Assembly (NCBI GenBank): GCA_002778785.1
Contig: PEZS01000016.1
Span: 241,106-305,105 of the forward strand
Source of the DNA: Bdellovibrionales bacterium CG10_big_fil_rev_8_21_14_0_10_45_34
Lineage (GTDB): Bacteria; Bdellovibrionota; Bdellovibrionia; Bdellovibrionales; 1-14-0-10-45-34
DNA length: 64,000 nucleotides
Reading direction: 5' to 3'
Shown here: in pieces, positions 1 to 9,480 of the stretch
How positions within the stretch are numbered: position 1 is the stretch's first letter
Layout: each line of letters opens with the position of its first letter
The notes under the pieces: model-generated
What the model was told of the DNA's origin: nothing
Databases searched by the model: none
The model's input: only the letters and a program-made list of their open reading frames with translations
Translations under genes and position numbers: made by a program

Positions 1-2
1 TT

Positions 3-62
3 GCTCAAGTTAACGAAGCGATCTGTTCGCAAATCAAAGATTCTAAGTACCGACACATTTAA
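3..62 (+). CDS. 3' end of an unidentified gene (partial)
   Basis: An open frame runs from the window edge to a TAA at 60-62 and encodes about 19 residues ending in SKYRHI. It may be the C-terminus of a plus-strand gene that starts outside the window. It is too short to identify and could be chance. Confidence 0.3.
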   Translation, partial: AQVNEAICSQIKDSKYRHI

Positions 63-182
63 GCTTTAGTAGGTACCATTCTCGTTTAAGTAAGCATCAC
101 GGCATTTGATAATGAACCTGGAACACTTTTCATCAGAAAGCTGGCACTTCGCAGTTTTTTCCCCGAGTAAACGCGTTCTGCT

Positions 183-590
183 CTATCGATCTTGCCAGCC
201 TATTGCGTAAAGCCAATCCGACGTGGGTTCGATCAGTTTGCGCTTTTGAAGGTCGAACAGACCAAAAGTAAATTCCGCTTCTGTAAAAACAATTCCCTCT
301 AAGTCTACAATTTTTTGCGAAACAAAGCCTATTCGTTTTCTATGATCCTTACACGTCGTCACAATTGTGTATCGATTTCTCAGAGTCAGTTCTTTTTTGA
401 ATTGCAACTGGACTGCCAAAATCACCGGGCCAATCTTTTCTTTTTGAACTCTGTCATAAGAATAACCTCGCGAGGTAATCAAGTCCCAACGAGCTTCCTC
501 AAGCAAAGTAAGATAAACCGCATTGTTGACATGACCGTAGCCATCAAGATGCTTTTCTAAAATAGTGATCTCGTAGCGATGCTGGAACAT
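183..590 (-). CDS. Acyl-CoA thioesterase, hotdog (4HBT) family
   Basis: This 135-residue protein looks like a single-domain hotdog thioesterase that hydrolyses acyl-CoA thioesters. The family signature DGYGHVNNAVYL sits near residues 13-24 and is followed by LLEEARWD; the Asp and the His-Val-Asn-Asn stretch are the usual active-site helix landmarks of YbgC/FadM-type enzymes. The start at 590 is preferred because GGAG lies about 8 nt upstream; an upstream in-frame start at 698 would add 36 residues unlike the family. The length fits. The substrate cannot be inferred. Confidence 0.75.
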   Translation of the reverse strand: MFQHRYEITILEKHLDGYGHVNNAVYLTLLEEARWDLITSRGYSYDRVQKEKIGPVILAVQLQFKKELTLRNRYTIVTTCKDHRKRIGFVSQKIVDLEGIVFTEAEFTFGLFDLQKRKLIEPTSDWLYAIGWQDR

Positions 591-865
591 AACTTGATCT
601 CCAAAGACTAGTAAACCTATGCCATTCTGTCCTACATGTGGTACCCAATCCGAAGGGTACCAAGTCCTCGAAGAAGTACCAATCGCTTTCAAGCTCATGA
701 GGTAATTTTCGGTCGAAGTGAAAGCCGCAAAAAGAGTTTGTTCTTAAGGGGAGTCAAGAGGGGGAGTCTGCCAGCCCCAACTCCCCCACAAGCCAAACAT
801 CGCGGTAAAAGCTTTTCGTTGATACCGAAGGCCCGTCTGCTTTACCATATAAAGAGGGGGAGCAG
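591..865. other. Intergenic region with a GC-rich hairpin at 760-787
   Basis: This region between the divergent thioesterase and the sucA-side operon holds an 8-bp perfect inverted repeat, GGGGGAGT at 760-767 and ACTCCCCC at 780-787, with a 12-nt loop. No T-tract follows, so it is not a standard terminator; a leader structure is possible. No clear promoter was picked out. Confidence 0.4.
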
Positions 866-1375
866 ATGAAGTTAGGCAGTCTTTCGCTTTCTGCTAAAAT
901 CTTAAGCTCAATATTGATATTGCTTACAGCCTTTTCAGGCTATCTAGCTGTTTCTGACGTCACGTTGAGGCCAGCAAAAAATAAAAAAGAGACCACTAGC
1001 TTAGTTTACCCAGAAACCCAAGATCAGTGGCTCAAGCTTATCAACGAAATCAAGTCCCCTGAAACTTCTTATTCACAAAAACACAAATTGGTTGAATTTC
1101 TCATTGGCCGTCCAACGGGCAGGTCGAAGTGGGCATTGGTCGAGGCACTTCCCTATTGCTCCGACCCCGAGATTCAGTCCCATATCACAGCAAGATTGAG
1201 ACTCTACAATCCGGATGGTCCAGTACTTAGGGCCGATGATATTCAACCCGTCAAAGAAAGTAAGATTGCCATTTGGCAAGATTGGCAGAAAGAACTTGTA
1301 CCGGAGCCGTTCGCTAGTCCTGAACAAAAACCCACCAACACTACAAAAGCTTTAGGAAAGAGGGTTGAGGATTAA
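866..1375 (+). CDS. Hypothetical membrane-anchored protein upstream of sucA
   Basis: This 169-residue protein is not a family I recognise. Residues 9-28 form one hydrophobic segment (an uncleaved anchor or a signal peptide). The rest is soluble and fairly polar and ends in a Pro/Thr/Lys-rich tail. The start has a strong Shine-Dalgarno (AGAGGGGGAG just upstream of the ATG). It lies 149 bp before sucA on the same strand, so it may be co-transcribed, but nothing in the protein links it to the dehydrogenase complex. Confidence 0.6.
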   Translation: MKLGSLSLSAKILSSILILLTAFSGYLAVSDVTLRPAKNKKETTSLVYPETQDQWLKLINEIKSPETSYSQKHKLVEFLIGRPTGRSKWALVEALPYCSDPEIQSHITARLRLYNPDGPVLRADDIQPVKESKIAIWQDWQKELVPEPFASPEQKPTNTTKALGKRVED

Positions 1376-1524
1376 TCGGCAACGCACCTAGCAAGACGAA
1401 CAGAGCTTGAAATATTCCCCTGAAATTCATACTTTATCATCACTCTAAAATGACCGATTCATCCAGTGAGTGTCTTTAAAATGAGTTTAACCAGCATAGA
1501 ACTATCACAAAAAGAGTTTTAACA

Positions 1525-4230
1525 ATGAATCGCGAAAATCTCGGCTATATCGAAGAGGCTTACGAAAACTTTAAAACCGACCCAAATAGCGTATCCGATG
1601 ATTGGCGTCGGTTTTTTCAGGGATTCGAGTTAGGGCTTTCGACAAAGTCAAATTCAGGGCCTCAAGGCCCTGTCGCACTTTTCACTCTCGCTGAGGCCTA
1701 CAGAAACTTTGGTCATCTCAAGGCAAACATCAATCCACTAAAAGCGCCAAGCGCCGAAGTCGCTCAACTGGACCCAAAAAATTTTGGTTTCAAAGATATT
1801 AATGGGACTGAGGTTTACGAAACCGAATTGGCGAACGGCTCCGGTAAAGCAACTCTTAAGCAAATCATCGAGCATCTTGAAAAAAAGTATTGCGGTACTC
1901 TCAGCGTCGAATTGGCCGGAGTTCTGCCTGATGAGAGAAAATGGTTTATCGACGAGATCGAACACAAAAGCGAGTCACTTGCAATTTCACCCGAAATGAA
2001 GAAGCAACTGCTAGGGCATCTCGTAAAGACTGACTCTTTTGAAAAATTCGTACATTCCTCTTTCGTTGGTGCGAAAAGATTTAGTATCGAAGGGGCAGAT
2101 TCTATTGTACCCATGTTGGAATGGGTTGTGGCAAACAGCCAGAAATATGATTTTACCCAATATGTATATGGGATGGCCCATCGCGGACGGCTCAATGTAC
2201 TCACTCATGTACTTGGCCAGCCTCTTGAGTTTATTTTTGCTCAGTTTGAGGGGCAAACTCTCTATGATACGCTAGATTATGATGGCGACGTGAAATACCA
2301 TTTGGGTTATCACTCAAAACGCCAAATCAATGAAACAGAGATCGGCTTAGATCTTGCGTTTAATCCAAGTCATCTTGAGGCAGTGGGCCCTATCGTGCTG
2401 GGCATAGTTCGCGCCAAGCAAGAGAAATTCGATGAACCAGAAGTCAAAAAACGTTTTCTACCACTTCTTATCCATGGCGACGCAGCCTTTATCGGCCAAG
2501 GAGTAGTGAGTGAATCTCTTCAGATGTTTCAGCTTCCCGCCTACCAAGTGGGCGGAACAATCCATGTTATTTTGAATAATCAAGTTGGTTTTACTACAGA
2601 CCCAAAAGATGCGCGAAGCACACCCCACCCCTCAGACTTGGCCCGATCGATTTTTTCTCCGGTCATTCATGTAAACGGGGACGATCTGGAGGCATGTGTG
2701 CGTGCAATTGACCTCGCTGTTCGTTACCGTCAGACGTTTCAAAAAGACGTCGTTATTAACCTGGTATGTTACCGCAGATTCGGGCACAACGAGGGGGATG
2801 AACCTGCGTTTACCCAGCCTCTGATGTATGAAAAAATTAGAAAGCATCCGACTCCACTTTCTATATACTCAAAGAAATTGATGGATTCTGGCATCGTTAC
2901 AGAAGCAGAAGTTAACGCCATGCTCACCCACCGCAACGCCGAGTTGCAGGCGGCGCTTGAGCGCGTCCGTGAAAAAACACCTAAGTTTAAGCCCAACGAC
3001 TTTCAAGGAGCGTGGGCTGAGCTAAGACGCGCAACAGAGATCGATTTTGAAAACTCACCGAAAACAGCGGTGAGTAAAAAGATTCTACAGGATGTTGGCA
3101 ATGCGATTGTTTCACCTCCTGAAGGGTTCAATGTTCACCCAAAGCTACAGCGCTTAGTTGCGCGCAGAGCAGACATGATAGCCGGGAAAGAAAAGGTGGA
3201 CTGGGGCATGGCAGAACTGCTCGCCTATGGAAGCCTCGTGCACGAAGAAATTTCAGTTCGTCTCACCGGACAAGACTGCGTGAGAGGAACTTTTTCACAT
3301 CGACACAGCGTCTACTTTGACACGAAAACGGGCAATTACTTTAACCCCTTCGACAACATCAAACCTGGCAAGGCCGAGTGCAGAATCTATAACAGCCTGC
3401 TTTCAGAGTTTGCGGCTATGGCCTTTGAATATGGAATTTCTATTACAGACCCCAAACGCCTCACTGTTTGGGAGGCACAGTTTGGAGACTTTGTAAATGG
3501 AGCGCAGATTATCATTGATCAGTTTTTGAGTGCGGGTGAAACAAAGTGGCTTCAAATGAGCGGCCTAGTGCTATTTCTCCCTCACGGCTATGAAGGACAA
3601 GGCCCCGAGCATTCGAGTGCCCGCCTTGAAAGGTTTTTGCAACTTTGTGCTCAGCAAAATATTCAAGTCGTCAATCTCACAACACCCGCACAAATATTTC
3701 ACTGCCTAAGAAGGCAAATGCACCGCGACTTTAGAAAGCCACTCATCGTTATGTCGCCGAAGTCACTTCTTAGACACCCGATGGCTGTTTCTTCCATTGA
3801 AGAATTCTCGTCTTCTAAGTTTGAAGAACTGCTAACAACTAATGATCAACACAAACCTAACGAAACTGAGCGAGTTATTTTTTGCTCCGGCAAACTTTAC
3901 TTTGAATTGTTAGAGCGCAGAGAACAGATCGGTGCGTCAAAAACAGAAATCGTTCGTGTTGAACAGCTCTATCCTTTCCCGGATAAGAAAATTAAGGACC
4001 ACATCAAATCCCTCAACAAGCTTAAAGACATTGTTTGGGCACAGGAAGAGCCGCACAACATGGGGGCGCGGTTCTTCGCAATGCCACGACTGAAAACCAT
4101 CGTTTCCGACTTAGGTCTAAGTGTTGAAGTTAAGTACTCGGGTCGAAAGAGAAAAGCCTCGCCGGCAACAGGCAATCCAAAGCAACATGCTAGAGAACAA
4201 GAAGCTGTGCTTTCGGGTTGTTTCGAGTAA
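1525..4230 (+). CDS. sucA: 2-oxoglutarate dehydrogenase E1 component
   Basis: This is the thiamine-diphosphate E1 subunit that decarboxylates 2-oxoglutarate in the TCA cycle and passes the succinyl group to the lipoyl arm of E2. At 901 residues it has the usual OdhA/SucA length. The N-terminal peripheral motif (GYIEEAYENFKTDP, DDWRRFFQGF) is intact. GMAHRGRLNVL near residue 215 and GDAAFIGQGVV near residue 318 match the TPP/Mg-binding landmarks. The C-terminal transketolase-like region has QEEPHNMGA. The Shine-Dalgarno before 1525 is weak. sucB follows after 51 bp. Confidence 0.95.
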   Translation: MNRENLGYIEEAYENFKTDPNSVSDDWRRFFQGFELGLSTKSNSGPQGPVALFTLAEAYRNFGHLKANINPLKAPSAEVAQLDPKNFGFKDINGTEVYETELANGSGKATLKQIIEHLEKKYCGTLSVELAGVLPDERKWFIDEIEHKSESLAISPEMKKQLLGHLVKTDSFEKFVHSSFVGAKRFSIEGADSIVPMLEWVVANSQKYDFTQYVYGMAHRGRLNVLTHVLGQPLEFIFAQFEGQTLYDTLDYDGDVKYHLGYHSKRQINETEIGLDLAFNPSHLEAVGPIVLGIVRAKQEKFDEPEVKKRFLPLLIHGDAAFIGQGVVSESLQMFQLPAYQVGGTIHVILNNQVGFTTDPKDARSTPHPSDLARSIFSPVIHVNGDDLEACVRAIDLAVRYRQTFQKDVVINLVCYRRFGHNEGDEPAFTQPLMYEKIRKHPTPLSIYSKKLMDSGIVTEAEVNAMLTHRNAELQAALERVREKTPKFKPNDFQGAWAELRRATEIDFENSPKTAVSKKILQDVGNAIVSPPEGFNVHPKLQRLVARRADMIAGKEKVDWGMAELLAYGSLVHEEISVRLTGQDCVRGTFSHRHSVYFDTKTGNYFNPFDNIKPGKAECRIYNSLLSEFAAMAFEYGISITDPKRLTVWEAQFGDFVNGAQIIIDQFLSAGETKWLQMSGLVLFLPHGYEGQGPEHSSARLERFLQLCAQQNIQVVNLTTPAQIFHCLRRQMHRDFRKPLIVMSPKSLLRHPMAVSSIEEFSSSKFEELLTTNDQHKPNETERVIFCSGKLYFELLERREQIGASKTEIVRVEQLYPFPDKKIKDHIKSLNKLKDIVWAQEEPHNMGARFFAMPRLKTIVSDLGLSVEVKYSGRKRKASPATGNPKQHAREQEAVLSGCFE

Positions 4231-4281
4231 AGCTTCCCATGCCTTTTTATGTGGGGTATTCTTGCAATCGAGGAGCCCCAT

Positions 4282-5547
4282 ATGAAAGTCGACGTATTGC
4301 TACCATCCCCAGGTGAATCTATTAACGAAGGAATTATTAGCGAATGGCTAAAGTCTGATGGCGACTATGTTGAAAAAGGCGAGGCGATTCTTTTAGTCGA
4401 TACAGATAAAGCAAATTTAGATGTTAAAGCCGAAGCCTCAGGCTCGTTAAAGACTTTCGCAAAAGCGGGAGATACTGTTGCAGTTGGCGCCAAGATTGCC
4501 GAAATTGACACCTCAGCTGTAGCCTCAAAAAAGGGACCTGAGAAAACTGCAGAAAAGACTAAAGAAACCTCAGCAACACAGCAAGCCAGTGCTCACAAAC
4601 AAGATACCCCGCTAAGTATGGCGCCATCACAACCGGCAGGTGGCAGTCTTGAAACTCTCAGCCCAGCAGTCAGGAAGATGGCTGTAGAAAAAAATATCGA
4701 TGTATCCTCGGTGACTGGAACCGGCAAAGGTGGCAGGCTTCTTAAAGAAGATCTTCTGAACCATAGCAATTCGTCCACTAAAATTGCGCCATCTGCGATG
4801 AGTACTCCGGCTTTAAAAATTCCAACACTTGCCGGTACTGGCACATCTGGAACTCAAAGAAGAGTGGCTATGTCGAATATTCGTAAGAGAATTGCTGAGA
4901 GGCTCTTGAGCTCTCAGCACTCAACAGCCACTCTCACTACTTTTAACGAAGTCGACATGAAGCCAGTCATGGATCTAAGAGCAAAGTACAAAGACGCCTT
5001 CAAAGAGCGCTACGGTGTTGGTCTTGGCTTCATGGGTTTTTTCGTAAAGGCTACTATTGAAGCACTAAAACAACTCCCTCAAGTCAATGCTTACATAGAC
5101 GGATCAGACATTCTCTATAATGACTATTACAATATCGGAGTTGCTGTTGGCACCGAGAAGGGGCTTGTGGTCCCTGTAATTAAAAATGCCGACCAACTCA
5201 CTCTTGCGGGAGTCGAAGTGGCCATTAGAGATTTTGCTGTAAAAGCTAAAGACGGAAAGCTCGGCGTCGATGATATGCAAGGTGGAACATTCACCATCAG
5301 CAATGGTGGCGTCTACGGTTCGCTAATGTCGACCCCAATTTTGAATCCGCCTCAAAGCGGTATATTGGGTATGCACAAAATTGAAGAGCGACCTGTTGTC
5401 ATTGCCGGCAAAGTGGAAGTTCGTCCGATGATGTATTTGGCGCTCTCTTACGATCATAGAATGATTGACGGTAAAGAAGCCGTGACCTTTTTAGTAAGAA
5501 TTAAAGAGTGCTTGGAAGATCCAGCGAGAATTTTGCTAGAAGTTTAA
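4282..5547 (+). CDS. sucB: Dihydrolipoamide succinyltransferase (E2 of 2-oxoglutarate dehydrogenase)
   Basis: This 421-residue E2 core transfers the succinyl group from the lipoyl arm to CoA. It has an N-terminal lipoyl domain with the lipoylated lysine in DTDKANLDV (about K43), then an Ala/Lys-rich linker. A peripheral-subunit-binding domain follows at about 128-162 ([15 protein letters not shown]). The C-terminal catalytic domain has [13 protein letters not shown] with the active-site His near 392. The start at 4282 is chosen because GAGGAG lies upstream and the lipoyl domain begins there; the frame is open to 4249. It lies directly downstream of sucA, which identifies it as SucB rather than AceF. 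Confidence 0.94.
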   Translation: MKVDVLLPSPGESINEGIISEWLKSDGDYVEKGEAILLVDTDKANLDVKAEASGSLKTFAKAGDTVAVGAKIAEIDTSAVASKKGPEKTAEKTKETSATQQASAHKQDTPLSMAPSQPAGGSLETLSPAVRKMAVEKNIDVSSVTGTGKGGRLLKEDLLNHSNSSTKIAPSAMSTPALKIPTLAGTGTSGTQRRVAMSNIRKRIAERLLSSQHSTATLTTFNEVDMKPVMDLRAKYKDAFKERYGVGLGFMGFFVKATIEALKQLPQVNAYIDGSDILYNDYYNIGVAVGTEKGLVVPVIKNADQLTLAGVEVAIRDFAVKAKDGKLGVDDMQGGTFTISNGGVYGSLMSTPILNPPQSGILGMHKIEERPVVIAGKVEVRPMMYLALSYDHRMIDGKEAVTFLVRIKECLEDPARILLEV

Positions 5548-5699
5548 AGTATCGGAGAGCATTTTCGAACGAGCGCCTTTTTTGCCCTGAGGCCTGCCAA
5601 AGGGGTGAGTGTTTAGAAGAATTTGATATTTTTCGAACATCGATCAGAAACGAACAACGATTTGATTAAATCTAAAACAGAAATCTAAGAGAGTTAAAA

Positions 5700-7109
5700 A
5701 TGAGCCAAGAGTTTGATGTAGTTATTGTAGGAGCAGGCCCCGGTGGTTATGTCTGCGCGATTCGCGCGACCCAATTGGGATTGAAGACGGCAATTGTTGA
5801 AAAAGACCCCACGCTTGGTGGAACATGCCTTAACGTGGGCTGCATACCCTCTAAGGCTTTGTTGGAATCCAGCGAGTTTTTTCACCAAGCTACTCATTCG
5901 GCAAGCGATCATGGCGTTGAGGTTGCTGCTGTAAAGTTAAACCTTGCGAAAATGCTTAAGCGAAAAGAGAAGATTGTCAGCGATCTTACGGGCGGCATCT
6001 CCTTTTTGATGAAAAAAAATAAGGTCAAAGTTTTTACCGGTTTGGGCCGGTTTACTTCCGAGAATTCCTTGACTGTCGACAGCGGGAAGACTCAGACAAC
6101 TTTAAGTTTTAAAAACGCAGTTATCGCAACGGGTAGCACTCCTACCGCTTTGCCTTTTGCTCCCTTCAACGGAAAAACCATAGTTTCCTCAACAGAAGCA
6201 CTCTCGTTTGAGCAAGTGCCAAGATCTCTTGTTGTAGTTGGAGGCGGGTATATAGGTCTTGAACTCGGATCTGTTTGGAGTCGACTAGGCAGCGAAGTGC
6301 ATGTGCTGGAGTTTGGCGATAGAACATGCGGCCCAATGGATCGCGATATGAGTAAGAAGCTTGAGCAGCTATTGGCAAAACAAGGCTTGAAGATTCGTTT
6401 AAAGACGAAAGTTACCGGCGTCGCTGAAGATAAAAAGACTAAGAAAGTCACGGTTGAAGCAGAAGACTTAAACTCTGGAGAAAAAATTGTTCTTAACGCC
6501 GATAAAGTGCTCGTGAGTATAGGGCGTCGACCTTTCACAGAAAATTTGTCTCTCGAGAGCGTCGGAGTCAAAACAGATGAACGTGGTTTTTTACCTGTGA
6601 ATGATCATTACCAAACTAATGTTTCTCATATCTACGCCGTCGGAGACGTTATTGGCGGAGCGATGCTCGCTCACAAAGCCGAAGAAGAAGGCGTTGCTGT
6701 TGCAGAGATCATCGCAGGTCAAGCTGGGCATGTTAATTACAACACCGTACCAAGTGTTATCTACACACATCCAGAAGTAGCGTCTGTTGGTTTAAGCGAG
6801 GAAGCCGCAAAAGCTAAAGGACTTGAGATCAACATCGGAAAGTTCAATCTCTCTGCCAATGGTCGAGCGAAAGCCCTGGGGCAGACCGATGGATTCGTAA
6901 AAATAATTGCCGACAAAAAGACGGACCGCATTTTGGGCGTGCATATTATTGCGGGAAGAGCCAGTGAGATGATTGCTGAGGCGGTTATCGCGATGGAGTT
7001 TTACTCTAGCAGCGAAGATTTGGCGAAAAGCTTTCATGCACACCCAACTCTTGCCGAAGCTGTCCGTGAAGCTGCTTTAGATGTTCTTGGGAATCTCCGT
7101 CAGTCTTAA
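5700..7109 (+). CDS. lpdA: Dihydrolipoyl dehydrogenase (E3)
   Basis: This 469-residue FAD/NAD flavoprotein reoxidises dihydrolipoyl groups of the E2 subunit. FAD-binding GAGPGGY is at the N-terminus. The redox-active disulphide motif GGTCLNVGCIPSK lies near 40-52. The NAD Rossmann motif GGGYIGLELGS is central, and the C-terminal HAHPTLAE carries the catalytic His of the partner active site. It lies 152 bp after sucB on the same strand, completing a sucA-sucB-lpdA order. It may also serve other lipoyl complexes. Confidence 0.95.
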   Translation: MSQEFDVVIVGAGPGGYVCAIRATQLGLKTAIVEKDPTLGGTCLNVGCIPSKALLESSEFFHQATHSASDHGVEVAAVKLNLAKMLKRKEKIVSDLTGGISFLMKKNKVKVFTGLGRFTSENSLTVDSGKTQTTLSFKNAVIATGSTPTALPFAPFNGKTIVSSTEALSFEQVPRSLVVVGGGYIGLELGSVWSRLGSEVHVLEFGDRTCGPMDRDMSKKLEQLLAKQGLKIRLKTKVTGVAEDKKTKKVTVEAEDLNSGEKIVLNADKVLVSIGRRPFTENLSLESVGVKTDERGFLPVNDHYQTNVSHIYAVGDVIGGAMLAHKAEEEGVAVAEIIAGQAGHVNYNTVPSVIYTHPEVASVGLSEEAAKAKGLEINIGKFNLSANGRAKALGQTDGFVKIIADKKTDRILGVHIIAGRASEMIAEAVIAMEFYSSSEDLAKSFHAHPTLAEAVREAALDVLGNLRQS

Positions 7110-7218
7110 CAAAAATGCGTATCTACTAGCAGTTCACATTTGAGTTTACTTACGGAGTTCATACAAGTCCCCGTTCCTGTGACTTATCGACAGTTTTTTG
7201 AAATTCCTGCGTGACTAA

Positions 7219-7974
7219 TTATTTGAGCACTTTGCGGGCTTGCCTAACAAGTTTTCCAAGTTCGGGAGTGGGCATAGCCTTCAAGTAGGCAAACAATTGT
7301 GCTTTAAGTTCTTTTTGAAACTGCAATAGCCTTTGATACGTTTCTTGCGGCCTGATGCTCTTGTCTAAAGCAAAATCACAAGCTTCTAATCTAAGAATCG
7401 TCCCTGCGACTGAAGCAAACATGTTCTCAGTATTTACGCCTCCGTCAACTTCGTTCCCTGATTCAATCAGATCTTTTATCTCAAATTCCGAGAACCGCTC
7501 AAAAAGCCACATAAGATCATAAAGATCCTTTTCACTACAGCGGCTCACAAGTGTAGCCGCTTTCATCTTGAATATTGTTTTTAGATCAGCAATTTTGATA
7601 CTTCCGACGTCGCTAAAACTTCCGACTGCAAACAATCTTTCATCTAAAACCACTTGGGCTGTAAAATCGTGCTTGCGTAAAGACCAGGTCGAGTCATAAA
7701 AAAAGGCCGACTCACGCTCAGAGATCAATATTGCGCCTAATTCGGTAAGTGAGCCTACAGCCTTAACGGTCGCAATTTGCGCTTTTTCAGATTTAGTAAA
7801 AAGATCGAGATCATCGGATCTTCTGTGACCTGCATAGAAACCAGAAAGAGCGGTCCCGCCGACCAACACCGTATCATAAATTCTTTTGCTAAAAACGTGT
7901 TCAAGCGCTGCAAAAAGCTGAGCCGGAAGAGTTTTTTTTGCAAGATCTAAGCTTGGTTCTGGATTTCGTTCCAT
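7219..7974 (-). CDS. AbiEii/AbiGii-type nucleotidyltransferase (putative toxin)
   Basis: This 251-residue protein has the hallmarks of the AbiEii/MNT nucleotidyltransferase superfamily: GGTALSGFYAG near residues 39-49, then RSDDLDLF with two metal-binding Asp residues, and a later KIADLKTIFKMKAA segment. Family members act as toxins that nucleotidylate RNA or other targets. It overlaps the preceding HTH gene by 28 nt, so the two are translationally linked. The partner is an HTH protein, not the usual AbiEi antitoxin, so this is a variant arrangement. Toxicity is inferred from the family only. Confidence 0.75.
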   Translation of the reverse strand: MERNPEPSLDLAKKTLPAQLFAALEHVFSKRIYDTVLVGGTALSGFYAGHRRSDDLDLFTKSEKAQIATVKAVGSLTELGAILISERESAFFYDSTWSLRKHDFTAQVVLDERLFAVGSFSDVGSIKIADLKTIFKMKAATLVSRCSEKDLYDLMWLFERFSEFEIKDLIESGNEVDGGVNTENMFASVAGTILRLEACDFALDKSIRPQETYQRLLQFQKELKAQLFAYLKAMPTPELGKLVRQARKVLK

Positions 7975-8420
7975 ACTATTTCTAACGTCCTTCTTCTAGC
8001 TGGGTGAATGATTTTCTTGTACTTCGGAAACTGGTGGATGATTTGTTTACCCACAATTTTTTCAGACGCGAACAGTCCGAAAACTTGTACCAATCTGGCG
8101 AAAGCTTCTGGGCGTCCCACAACTAAACCACGAGAGAATCCCTCAATATCTGGGTAGAGTTTGTCCCACAAGAGTTGAACTTCCATTTTTTTCTTTAGCT
8201 TTTTTTCATCAACTACCGGGAGCGGATTTGAAAGCGTCTCCATAGAAACACCCAACGACTTTGCCAAACGCTCATGTGTTTTCGCTAAGACATCAACACA
8301 ATGCGATTTTTGATTCCACCATTTGCTCACTGCCTGACGGCTCAGGCCAGCCCTTACGGCGATATCAGATTGCCGCAAACCCTTGATCTTCGCGAGTGCT
8401 TTTAACGTGGCAAGGTTCAT
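7947..8420 (-). CDS. HTH (Xre-like) protein, putative antitoxin or regulator of the AbiEii-like partner
   Basis: This is a 157-residue protein. Its N-terminus (residues about 1-60) is a Cro/C1-type helix-turn-helix: LRQSDIAVRAGLSRQAVSKW is a clear HTH with GLSRQAVSKW as recognition helix. Residues 75-157 form an unknown alpha-helical domain. It is the first gene of the two-gene unit, as antitoxins usually are. An 18-bp inverted repeat 30 bp upstream is a likely autoregulatory operator. Its role as antitoxin is inferred from position. Confidence 0.7.
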   Translation of the reverse strand: MNLATLKALAKIKGLRQSDIAVRAGLSRQAVSKWWNQKSHCVDVLAKTHERLAKSLGVSMETLSNPLPVVDEKKLKKKMEVQLLWDKLYPDIEGFSRGLVVGRPEAFARLVQVFGLFASEKIVGKQIIHQFPKYKKIIHPARRRTLEIVWNEIQNQA

Positions 8421-8449
8421 ATCTTAAGTGTGCCATAAAATTCCGTGGC

Positions 8450-8467
8450 TGTCCACCTGAGTGGACA
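8450..8467. promoter_or_regulatory. Inverted repeat, probable operator of the HTH/AbiEii pair
   Basis: TGTCCAC-CTGA-GTGGACA is a perfect 7-bp inverted repeat 30 bp upstream of the HTH gene. It is flanked by A/T-rich DNA (8468-8510) with TATAAT- and TATACT-like hexamers on the minus strand. This is the layout expected for repressor autoregulation. Confidence 0.55.
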
Positions 8468-8603
8468 TAAATTATAAATAGTATAGTATTATTAAATAGT
8501 TAACATTTTTGAATAATAGCCTTGAAGCGACAACGGCCGTTTTTTTGTAATTCTCGAGCGCTCAGGGAGGGTGCTTTGGCGTCATGCATCCGAAAAAGGG
8601 AGC

Positions 8604-8631
8604 AGGCACTTCTAGGTAGGCACTTCTAGGT
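8604..8631. repeat. 14-bp tandem direct repeat at a gene end
   Basis: AGGCACTTCTAGGT occurs twice in perfect tandem (8604-8617 and 8618-8631). The second copy contains the stop codon of the minus-strand methyltransferase gene, so the duplication made its present 3' boundary. Confidence 0.8.
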
Positions 8632-9456
8632 GCAGAAACTGTGGGCATCTTTTGAAGTTTTTAATATCGTCTTCGCCTCGCTGGAATCTGACACCTTTTC
8701 AAATTCCAAAAAAAGATGATTTTCGAGAAGTACTTTCGGTGAAATCGAGTAGCGAAAAAGCTCTTTCGAAAAACTTCTGTCGATCTGCGGATTGGCCCTT
8801 CGAAAGCGAGCGGCAGCTCGAAAGTTACTCCAACAAATTAAAGGATATAAAAACAAAAACAAAATGGCAGCGGTGTGATTGACACGAGTAGAATGTATTT
8901 TCCGCAGCTCTAGACCGCTTAACTTGCCAAAAAATCTGAGTTTAAAAAAGCCGACTAAGAATGCGTGTCCAAAATAAATGCATTCATTTGGTGCAAACCA
9001 AATTGTATCCACTTCATTTGGAGGCAGCAGTTTTGAGAAAGACTCACTCTCGCCGAGAAGGTAGCTGAAGCGTGACTTAAGGTTCGACGCATTGGGTGTA
9101 GTGAGCAAGAGCCGGCCCCCAAACTTTAGGACTCTCGAAAACTCTTCAAAGACTTTTACCTGATCACTCAGATGCTCAATTCCTTCTTGGCAAATCCAGA
9201 AATCGACGGAATCTGAGTCTAAAGGCAAACCATCAGAGATATCAGCTTTCTGACAAGAAATGTCCTCTAAGCGAAAAAACTCAGGAAATAGATCATAAGG
9301 TAAAACGCAAGCCCCAGCCTTTGCTAAATACTCAGAGGTAACTCCATTGCCTGCAGGTGCATCAACGACCGTTTTATTTTTAAGGCTTTCTCTATTTTCA
9401 CTAACCCAAGAAGCCACAATGTCCTTAATTTCTTTTGATCCAAAAAAGCGCATCAA
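8626..9456 (-). CDS. Class I SAM-dependent methyltransferase
   Basis: This 276-residue protein has a Rossmann methyltransferase fold. Motif I is VVDAPAGNGVTSEYLAKAG near residues 30-48, the acidic motif II/III region lies around 75-90 (QKADISDG), and WICQEGIEHLSD matches the post-III strand of Methyltransf_11 enzymes. GGRLLLTTPNASNL is the typical motif V strand. The C-terminal 100 residues include a hydrophobic stretch (AAILFLFLYPLICW). The substrate is unknown; small-molecule, lipid or glycan methylation is most likely. Confidence 0.75.
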   Translation of the reverse strand: MMRFFGSKEIKDIVASWVSENRESLKNKTVVDAPAGNGVTSEYLAKAGACVLPYDLFPEFFRLEDISCQKADISDGLPLDSDSVDFWICQEGIEHLSDQVKVFEEFSRVLKFGGRLLLTTPNASNLKSRFSYLLGESESFSKLLPPNEVDTIWFAPNECIYFGHAFLVGFFKLRFFGKLSGLELRKIHSTRVNHTAAILFLFLYPLICWSNFRAAARFRRANPQIDRSFSKELFRYSISPKVLLENHLFLEFEKVSDSSEAKTILKTSKDAHSFCT

Positions 9457-9480
9457 AATGCCTTTCTCATGAAAGTGACT

